A stretch of DNA of 64,000 bases from Larix kaempferi. Taxonomy: Eukaryota; Streptophyta; Pinopsida; Pinales; Pinaceae. A model generated the notes under the pieces. The model was not told where the DNA came from, did not search any database, and saw nothing but the letters and a program-made list of their open reading frames with translations. Location of the stretch: the NCBI GenBank assembly GCA_027924585.1, contig BSBM01000442.1, positions 9,548,001 through 9,612,000 on the forward strand, given 5' to 3'. The translations under genes were made by a program, and so were the position numbers. Positions 55,298 through 64,000 of the stretch are shown here, in pieces. Positions within the stretch are counted from its first letter, which is position 1. The number at the start of each line of letters is the position of its first letter.

Positions 55298-56949
55298 AGG
55301 GGCTTGTTGGGAGGGGTCTAGGTGGGTTGGAAAAATATACAAGTATGGAAAACCATGCATAGCACGCTGCAGCAGGAAGAAAAGGCAATTTTGATAATTG
55401 CACATTGCGCATTGTGGCAGGAAGTGAACCAATTTTGTTGAAAGCGCATTGTGCGTGGCGGCAGGCAGCAGACAATTTTGAGTTATTGCGCATGTCGCGC
55501 GACAGCAATGGCCAAGGCATGGTCACGCAAGTAGGACGATGCGCATTATAGTGCATGAGCTATTTTTGGGCTCATGGCAGGGGTAAAGGTCAGACGAGGA
55601 CATGACCTATTTTGGGTAAGGAACAGGTGGATGGAAAATGAAAGCGACCTGTTCGAACATGTGGTGGAAAGTAGTTGAGAAGATAGGCCACGACGCCAAT
55701 GGTGACATGCAGGTGAAGGAGTGGAAAGGGACATGCCATGATGCACTTGTAACTGTTTTGAGGACTGCGGATGTCAGAAGAGCGTGTGAGCCATGAGTGG
55801 CCCAGCTGGAGCAGGTGGAGCAGGCTGTCGACGGAGATAGCTAGGGTGGTAGTTAGCCAAGCCATTTTTTGAAAACCTTATGGTTTCGACCTAATAATTG
55901 TAAAGACATGACCTACGAGCATGATCTGTAAATAAGGAACAATTTTGTAAGGGAACGGGGGACTCTTCATTTTGGCTAAGAATTGATCATTGTAGAATAT
56001 TTAGCTTAGAAAATCCATTGTAAAGGCTCTACAGCTAAGTGCGCAGAGACCTATCTGAGAGAGAAGAGAGTCTTTAGCTGAGTGCACAAACTAAGAACAG
56101 TTGTACCCTTCCCATTAAGAGAAATATTAACAACCGTTCTTGTGTATGTAGCCTCCATCCGGGGGGTGAACCACGTTAAATTCTATGTTATGTGACTATT
56201 GTGTGTTTATCATTGTCCATTTTATTTGGTATGAATGTTTAATGCTGAAGACTTCTATTATCTGATTGCTTTTATATGTATTCACCACAGTGAATGGGAA
56301 TAATATGTTAAGTAATACATGCACGGAGGAATGTTAAGTATTCAACGCTTATGAATCTAAGAATGTATGAATATGTCAAACGGGTCATATAGTTAAACAT
56401 TGAATTTATGCGCAGCGTTGGAGTGCGCAATGATGTATGTTTATTCATCTTCTACAAATTAATGATAAGAACTTGAACGGAATGAAGGGATAAAGAATGT
56501 TAAGTAGAGTAGTTATAATTAAACATCTTGGCAGGGACGCGCAGTCTGGTTGATGCGCTGAGTCATTAAAGGTTGCTGGGAGGTAAGTTGTTGATAGCTT
56601 ACTGTCATAACACAAAGGTATCCTGTATCGCACAGTCATTGGAGGTTCCAGTGCGCAAGCGCGGTTGCGCGCCGAAGTACCCGACGCAGAATAGAGGGTT
56701 CACACAGTTATCTGTCCGTGCAACCCACAAGGCATTTCACTTATTGTTATCCTTCCCCCCCCCATTGCATCACCTGGTTGTGGAAACTTGATTCCGCAAC
56801 CACCCCCTCAGACTCATCTCAGGTGAGACCTCAGGCTGCGCATAGCCTGTTGTCGAAAGGGCCAGTGAATAGGGGTTTTGTTGGTTCCTTGAACCACGAA
56901 GTACCTAGGTCTACACTGGAAACCTCAAGAAGGTGATCTACAGCCAACA
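55294..56949 (+). repeat. Gyp-B 3' LTR (1656 bp)
   Basis: Begins TGTTAGGGGC and ends CAGCCAACA. It shares the GTAAAGACATGACCTA, CCGGGGGGTGAACCACGTT and GGTGAGACCTCAGGC blocks with the Gyp-A LTR. TGCGCA-type motifs are frequent in the U3 part (55380-55560). The AGAAA that follows may be the target copy; the left copy is outside the window. Confidence 0.9.
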
Positions 56950-57176
56950 AGAAAAAACAAAACAAAACGCAGATCAACAAAAAGAGAATCGGGAAAAAAA
57001 AGTTAGGCGAATTGTCTCTATTTTCCCGTTTAACAATTTACTCAATCCTTAATACTTATTACTTACATTATGATAATCCTCGTAAATGTATTTGTGTTTT
57101 CAACTTAACCTGTTCCTTACAATGCTAATCAAAATCTAGTTTAGTGTCACCACCCACGACTGAAACCAGCCTAGAT
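56950..57176. other. AT-rich flank, no gene seen
   Basis: Starts with A-rich sequence and has no ORF or repeat that I recognise. Confidence 0.5.
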
Positions 57177-57330
57177 ACAAATCCTAGGCTCTATCAAGTG
57201 CTGAGAGTGATCAAATTTGCCGAAGTGAAAACCTCTTCTCAGGTATTTCAGTCAAGGATCTTTTCGAGGAGAGGTTTGCACCTAGGGATATTTGATCTCT
57301 CTCGGCGCTTGATAGAGCCTAGGATTTGGC
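57177..57330. repeat. fold-back element (hairpin of ~150 bp)
   Basis: The left arm (57177-57240, with AAATCCTAGGCTCTATCAAG) pairs with the right arm (57265-57330, CTTGATAGAGCCTAGGATTT) over about 60 bp with few mismatches. The loop is ~25 bp. It could be a miniature inverted-repeat element or a hairpin-RNA source. No open frame. Confidence 0.8.
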
Positions 57331-57399
57331 TCTATGATGGTCATAAATACAAACATCATTGTCATCATGCATCATTGTCATGTTGTTAGTTTCACTCAA

Positions 57400-60180
57400 G
57401 TTCTATTAGGGTCACTAAAATGTTTTTAGAGGAAACCATGTGCCATTGGGTCCATTTAAGTGCAATTAAGGTCACTCAAATTCTATTTAGGTAATTTAAG
57501 TTCCATTAGGATAAATCAAGACCAAATATTTCTATAATCACATGCATCATCATCATTGACATCAACATCATCTTCATCATCATCTTCATCATCATCTTCA
57601 TCAACATCATAGAAATCAACAATATCATCATTTTCATTTTCCTCTACATCATATTTTTCATCATCGATGTAGTCCTCATTGTCATCATTATCACTGTATA
57701 GTCAAATTATCATCAATTAAAAATTATTGGCATAATTCATCATTACCATAATCGTCATGGTTTTAGGGTCACCCAAGTTCCATTAGGGTCACTTAAATGT
57801 TGTTAGGGACAAGAAAATACCATTAAGGTCATTTAGGTGGCATTAGGGTTACTTAGATGCCATTAGGGTCATGTTTGTTCCATTAGGATCCATCAAGATC
57901 AAATGTTTCTATAATATTAACCATCATCATCATTAAAATCGACATACTTGTTGTCATCATTGTACTAGTAATCATCATCAACATCATACAAATAAACAAT
58001 ATCATCATCATCATCATCATCATTTTCATTGTTCCCATCATCATAATTTTTAGTTTCATCGTCATAATCATAGATGTAGTGATCATCTTCCTCATTATCA
58101 TCTTGTAATCAAATCATCATTAATGCCAACATGAATGGCAGCATGCATCATTAACATCATCGTGATGCTATTAGTGTTACTCAAATGTTGTTAGGGATGA
58201 CAAGATGCCATTAGGGTCATCTACAATCCATTAGAATCACTCATATTCAATTTGGTTCATTTAGGTACCATTGGGATCAGTAAAGATCATATAGTGTATA
58301 ATTGCATGCATCATCATCATTTCATTAACATCATTGTCATCATAATCATCATCATCATTGTCATCATCCTCATCATCATAATTTTCATCATCATCATCCT
58401 TGTCATTGTTGTAGTTCACATTGTCATCGCTACCATCTTGTAGTCAAATCATCATCAACCCCAACACCATTTTCATCATGCATCATTAGCATCATCATCA
58501 TGTTGTTATGCTCACTCAAGTTTCATTAGAGTCACTCAAACGTTGTTAAGTACAATCATATTCCATTAGGTTAAATTAGGGGCCTTTAGGGTAACTTTGA
58601 TGTTATTAGAGTGATTTAGGTGCCATTAGGATCAATCAATATCAAATAATAGTGCTATAATAAAATGCATCATCATCATTGACATTTACATTGTAATCAT
58701 TCTCACCATCCTAGTCATCAATGTCAAAAGCATACAAATCAAACATATCATCATCATCATCATCATCATTGTCATCATCATCATCATAATTTTGATCCTC
58801 ATCACCCTCATCATGAATATACTTCTCATTATCTTGTAATCAAATCGTCATCAATGCCAACATCATTGTCATGATGCATCATTAGCATCATCATCATGCT
58901 ATTAGTGTCGCAAAATTTCCATTAGGGTCACTCAAATGTTTTTAGGGACAATCAGATGCCATTATGGTCATTTAGGTGCCTTTATAGTCAATCATATTCC
59001 ATTAGGTTATTTTAAGCGGCATTAGGATCAAGCAAGATCAAATAGTTCTATAATAACATGGATCATCGTCATTAACATCATCTTCATGACCATCATCCTA
59101 GTCATCATAAAAAACATCATACAAATCAACAATATCATCATTGTCATCACCCTCATCATCATAATTTTCATGCTCATCATCTATGTAGTGCTCATTTTCA
59201 ACCATATCATCTTGAAATCAAATTATCATCAATACCAAATAATTGTCATCATGCATCATTAGCATCATCGTCATGTTGTTAGGGTCACTCAAGTTACATT
59301 TGGGTCACTCAAATGGTGCTAGGTACAAATGAATGCGAATAGGGTAATTTATGTGGCATTAGGGTCACTCAAATTCCATTAGTGTCATTTAGGTTCCATT
59401 AGTATCAATCAAGATCAAATAGTTGTATAATCACAACCATCATCATCATTGACATCGACATTTTCATTGTCATCATCATCCTAGGCATTATCATCAACAT
59501 CATATGAATCAACAATATCATCATCATCACACCCATCATCATAATTTTCAATGTCATCATCCTGATTGCCAATGCAGTGCTCATTGTCATGATTATCATC
59601 TAGTAATCAAAACATCATCAATGCCAACATCATTGTCATCATGCATCATTAGAATCATTGTCATGTATTTAGGATCACTCAAGTTCCATTAGGGTCATTC
59701 AAATTAGAAACATTTAGATGCAATTAGGGTCATTTAGGTTCCGTTAGGGTCATTTAGGAGTCATTAGCATAATTTAGATGCCATTAGGAATAATTAAAAT
59801 CAAAGTTCTATAATGATATGCATCGTCACCATTGGAATCTACATCGTCATTTTCACCATCATCCAAGTCTTCATTGTTGACATCATACAAATAAACAATA
59901 TCATCATAATCATCATCATTGTCATCACCCTCATCATGATGATTTTCATCATCATGGTCCTGATCGTCAATGTAGTGGTCATTGTCATAGTCATCATCTT
60001 GTAGTCAAATCATCATTAGTGCCAACATCATTGACGTCATGCATCATTAGCATCATCATCATGTTGTTAGGGTCGCTCAAGTTCTATTAGGGTAACTCAA
60101 ATGTTGGTATGGACAACCAAATTCCATTAGGGTCATTTAGGTGGAATTAAGGTAACTCATATGCCATTAGGGTCACCTAG
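57400..60180. repeat. ~380-bp satellite, about seven copies, CAT/ATC-rich
   Basis: Each unit has a block of (CAT/ATC)n, ATACAAATCAACAATATCATC, GTAATCAAAT-type text, a CATCATTAGCATCATC block, and repeated (T/C)CATTAGGGTCA. The marker CAAGATCAAAT...CTATAAT falls at about 57517, 57894, 58282, 58637, 59033, 59410 and 59797 (mean spacing 380). Inside each unit CCATTAGGGTCANTNAGGT is itself repeated every ~22-25 bp. The Met/Ile-rich frames across it are artefacts. Confidence 0.9.
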
Positions 60181-60885
60181 ATTCACTATATTTCGTTGGA
60201 TGGATGCTAAAAATGACGCACTTGACACCACAAAAGGTGTCCCAAATGAATTACATCTTGCAAGAACATTCATGTGCAACTTTAGCCAAAAGTAAATGCT
60301 AAGCATGGCGCTATTAAGGACGTTAGACTAGGTTCTATTGAGGATGTTAATCGAGACAATAATTGGGACAAAATTTCATAGGCATATTGTGTCTAGTTTA
60401 GCGCCAAGTAATATCTGAATGTTAAAAAATAAAAATTGTGCGCAAATATGAGAGCAAAGGGAGTTCATTTCATTCTTAAAACACAAAAATAAAAGAGCTA
60501 AAAAATAACTTGAAACATTGGAAGGATGGAGGATCATACAAGCTCTAAAATTGGTGATTCTTACTTTAGATTTGTAGATTTCCAAGGGAAAACGACCCCT
60601 AAATTCACCCTTTCTATTTGAAGAATTCCTTGTAGTTGCTTGAATATTTTTTATTGAGGAAGAGGGTTTGTATTTTTTCCTTGGGGAAGTTGGTTGAAGA
60701 ATTTTCCTTCATGTAGATAGTTGAATAATTTCATTTGAGGAATGGGTTTTAGCATTCAAGATAAAAGAAGAACAAACCCTAGGGTTTTTGCAAGTGAGAG
60801 GCACCCAATACACTCAAGAATTTAAAGCTAGAAAGTGGAGAAGAAGGCATCAATCAAGGAAAAATTGTGTGCTTAATTTGTATGC
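60181..60885. other. anonymous stretch, no gene seen
   Basis: AT-rich, with related phrases GAAGAATT and TTGAGGAA repeated at 60600-60740. No domain recognised. Confidence 0.4.
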
Positions 60886-61173
60886 TTATTTTTCATGATG
60901 TTGAAATAGATTTAACATGTTCTTGGATTCACCAATATTATCTTCAATAGATCCATTAGCTTTCATCTAAGAGTTTTGTTGAGTGAGTGCCTCCTCACAC
61001 TACTTAATGAATGCTTCATGTGGTTGGTTAGAGTTTGCATGCAATATGTTTGACATATTTCCCAACCCACATTTCATCTCTTGGACAGTGATGATTGCAG
61101 GGTATGCACAAAATGGTGGGGAAGAAGAGGCACTATAGATAGAAAAACCTTGCCCCTATCCAATCCCATAACC
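60886..61173 (-). pseudogene. short protein remnant of unknown family
   Basis: One minus-strand frame of about 95 codons reads GYGIG, stop, GQGFSIYSASSSPPFCAYPA, VQEMKCGLGNMSNILHANSN, QPHEAFIK, stop, CEEALTQQNS, stop, MKANGSIEDN to a TAA. All three internal stops are TAG and could come from CAG. The composition looks protein-like, but I do not recognise the family. Confidence 0.3.
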
Positions 61174-62188
61174 AACCTTTCAAGTATTTGTTTACATCAA
61201 ATATTCATTAAAATTTCATCTCTTTGATTATGAAAATGGTGTCTTTTGTATTTTAATTCAACCCATACGACTATGTAAAAGTTTGTTTTGACATACTAAA
61301 TGTGTATAGAAAATGTCTTGTACGTACTTGTAAAAGAACCCCACTAGACAACTAAATGATTTTGAAAACCAAAGAAAAATTACTATGTCATAGCCAAAGA
61401 AAAGAAGCAGCTCTTGTATGTCTAGTAACATTGACAACTATTTCAATAGTTTGATGGTATTATATGGAGAAATTTTTATTGTCTATAATTATATATATGA
61501 AATTTTTCTAACCTTTTGAAACAATATGCTAACAGTCGAGACCAACAATGTTCTATGTTCAAATTATATCAATTACAAAAATGTCACTTTCTCTTCACAG
61601 ATACTATTATTGTGATTTGAATGTTTTTAGTACATGGAAATAAAATTATTTTCCTAGTAGAAAAAGTACATTTTCTAAAATGAGGAACATGTCCTCTCTT
61701 AACAATAGTATGTGTCAAATTCTCATCTATCAGTTCACGTCTCTACAGAGTGCACCAACTAAACCATCATAGTTCTACAAGATAGCTGCAAAAGATGTTT
61801 GAAGCATGTTAAAAGGGATTCATGTCTTGTGTCAACACCTCAGTCACCAAAATCCCAATTATACTTCTTACGTTATTCACAAGATGAAGGTGAGAAAGAT
61901 CCAGACATTCATACATGCATTTGATTCTCTATGGGAACTTGCCGAAATAGAATGGTCTACCTTTGAAATTTATTTTGGAAAACAATGGGTATTTTAGTAG
62001 TATGCAAGAGATATGACTTTTCTAAAGTACACAATCCTATATAGTATTACTATAATTAATAAAAAATAGGTATATTACAGAGTACTTAGAGAAATCAAAA
62101 CACCTAAAAATGAATGTATGTGTGTATCATGTGTTTTTGTTGAAGCATGGTGTTAGTAATGATATTTTTCAATATGAACTTGTTGATG
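61174..62188. other. anonymous AT-rich stretch, no gene seen
   Basis: The 63-codon frame at 61806-61997 has no features I recognise. No repeats of note. Confidence 0.4.
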
Positions 62189-63040
62189 CCCAGAAAATAC
62201 TAGCATCGACAACAAGGATTCTCCCCAATTAATAATCCCTGTAGATTACTCATTGTTTGGTGTGGGGAACCCGTCCAGTTAACAGTACGACTACCGTAGA
62301 TGAATTGGTTTGTTTGTTTACCGGTTGCGGCCTGATCCACCGTTTATATTTTACGTTTAAAAGTATGAATATGCAAACGCTTTCTAACTAATGCATATAA
62401 TTGACAAGTATAAACCAAACTAGTTATGCGTAGGTTCTTACCCCCATCTTACAGCTCCTACGTTATCAGTTATCTAGTCCTAATCTAAGATAAGCTAACC
62501 TATCCTTGCAAGGAGCGAGTTCACGAGCGAGTTTAAGTAAGAGTAATAATCTGAAAATTATCATACAAACCCAACAGATAGTTGTTTAAGATAAAGTGTT
62601 CAGATTCACAATATAAAAACACCAAAGATAGATTTGATGTAATTTAAACAATTTATTACTCTATCAACACGTAAACATTTGCATAGATAAATAAATAATT
62701 TATCACCATTTGAAGTAGTTCAATCAGCTTAGAATGATCTCACAGTATGAATTACGAATGAAAGAGGAAATAGTTCCAAATTTGTCATTCCACAGAAAAC
62801 ATTTATGTGCAAGCTTTTTCAAGGAAACAGGTCCTTCTCATTAGCAGAAAAATAGTTCTCTTACAAAATGTGTCCATCTTCTATTATGCTAGAAAAAGTC
62901 CCCTTTCTACTAATATGCCTCCCCTATATTTATATTATAATATATTTTGTCCCTACATGACTATTCATTTCAACTACCCCAACCTTTGGACTTCCCAAAA
63001 TGCGTCCTTTTGTGTTTGCACAAAAATATAATTAATTACA
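62189..63040 (-). repeat. 3' LTR of a minus-strand retroelement (Gyp-G), start approximate
   Basis: On the minus strand it ends ...GGGCATCAACA at 62189, begins near TGTAATTTGTAATTAATT just after the coiled-coil ORF, and has TATAAATATAGGGG (about 62925-62940) as a promoter candidate. A short inverted repeat TGTTGATGC / GCATCGACAACA is at 62189-62222. The partner LTR is outside the window. Confidence 0.5.
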
Positions 63041-63049
63041 AATTACAAA

Positions 63050-64000
63050 TTAATTTTTGGGTGGGCCCTCCAAAATATAAATGTAATTATCCCATAAGTC
63101 TGTCTCTTCAAATATGCTATTACATTGGACATGTTCTAATAATTTCAAAGACACTTCATGGATAGATAATTCATTTTCCACACTAGTCACTCCCTCGGCA
63201 ACAACTTTGTAGCTTTCTTCTAATAAATAAGCATTGACAGTCTCCTGCCTAATATACTGGTTGAGATCTTCTTCGTTCAACACATCCAGTTTTTGATATA
63301 CTCCAGGTCTTCTTTCAGTCTTCCCTTTAGCTCCACTAAATGTTGATATTTTGTGGGTAGCTTATCCATATTTGGATTCAATGCAATGTGGCATTTCTCA
63401 TGTATTTGATAAATTCTCTTGTAGAACTCTTCACACTTTTCAATGGACCTAGGTACTTCTACACATATCCTCCTAGAATCTTTCCTGCAAAACTCAAGCG
63501 CTATATCAAATTTAAGTACCGCAACCGTCTTGTTCAGCAGGTGATCAGGGAAGTCCAAATTTTCTTCCTTCCACGCCATCTACTTTTATATATTTTAAAA
63601 TAGTTAACCAACATATGCCTTATTGACAGAGAATCTGTAGAAATCTCCTTCATCCTATCTATCATCTACTTCATCTTGTAAATTTCTTCAGTTAATAATT
63701 CCTGTGTGCAGAAGATCTATTCTTGTATCTTACATGTCTCTTCATGAAAAGGGGTCATATCATGCTTTTGATTATGTGCCAACTCTACCTGTTCCACCAT
63801 AGATTCTTTCTCCCTCACCTGCTCGTCCATACGAGATTTCATGATTTCCACTTGTTGATTTGTTGTTATTTCCTTTCCCTCCAATTCATTTATGCGGGCG
63901 TAAAAAGCACGTATTTCACCCTCCATAATCACAAGCTGTACATTTAAATCATCTTTCTCGCTCTTGAGATTTTGATAATCAGACACTAAGTTGTCTTTCT
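63050..64000 (-). pseudogene. C-terminal part of a coiled-coil gene upstream of the Gyp-G LTR
   Basis: From the right edge leftward: KSEKDDLNVQLVIMEGEIRA, FYARINELEGKEITTNQQVE and VREKESMVEQVELAHNQK (63717-63986), stops, MAWKEENLDFPDHLLNKTVA, VPRSIEKCEEFYKRIYQIHE and LVELKGRLKEDLEYI (63277-63579), then after an extra A near 63288 LNEEDLNQYIRQETVNAYLL to a stop at 63050. This is a long helical, charged protein ending just before an LTR, as the third genes of Gyp-A and Gyp-B do. The conserved TG...GE motif would lie further right, so membership in that group is inferred from place and composition only. Confidence 0.5.

Noticed and set aside
57883-60004. Met/Ile/Asp-rich ORFs on both strands
   Set aside because: They are translations of the CAT/ATC satellite and shift with the repeat phase; no start context or domain.

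Overview
The window looks like nuclear DNA from a large, repeat-rich plant genome. It has no prokaryotic operons or ribosome-binding sites. It has plant-type CACTA, Ty3/gypsy and Ty1/copia elements, plant tRNA-iMet primer sites, GT-AG introns, and coding frames decayed mostly by nonsense mutations. The size of the elements and their long low-GC spacers suggest a gymnosperm (conifer-like) genome; that is inference. I find no convincing intact host gene.

Layout, outermost element first. Gyp-B is a gypsy element whose visible pieces are 25565-26157, 44069-47823 and 50846-56949 (3' LTR 55294-56949). Its gag holds two insertions. Gyp-A (to 25564, 3' LTR 24066-25564) is a relative of Gyp-B. Gyp-C (26158-44068) is a GC-rich gypsy element with two LTRs that lacks reverse transcriptase. 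Gyp-A is itself split by a CACTA transposon (before position 1 to 15305, minus strand) whose terminal inverted repeat sits at 15287-15305. Gyp-C is split by Cop-D (35728-43153), a young copia element with 608-bp LTRs and TATTC target duplications. Gyp-B integrase is split by LTR-E (47824-50845), a 3-kb LTR element with TGATT duplications and one intact 375-codon ORF. Inside the first large CACTA intron lies a plus-strand coiled-coil gene, split in frame by a solo LTR (10586-12009, ACTCT duplications).

Right of Gyp-B are a fold-back element (57177-57330), about seven copies of a ~380-bp CAT-rich satellite (57400-60180), 2 kb of mostly anonymous DNA, and the 3' end of a minus-strand LTR element (62189 to the end).

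Points that stand out: (1) a third gene downstream of pol, with a D-L/I...TG(L/V)...GE motif and a coiled-coil tail, recurs in Gyp-A, Gyp-B and the CACTA-intron gene, and a coiled-coil gene sits at the same place in the right-edge element; (2) a gag-like domain lies between protease and RT in Gyp-A and Gyp-B; (3) the Cop-D 3' region holds 15 small palindromes whose outer stem bases covary; (4) LTR-E carries an intact gag-like chimeric ORF; (5) a perfect hairpin precedes the 3' LTR in both Gyp-A and Gyp-B. The elements are mostly dead or non-autonomous. Any recent movement (Cop-D, LTR-E) probably used proteins supplied in trans.
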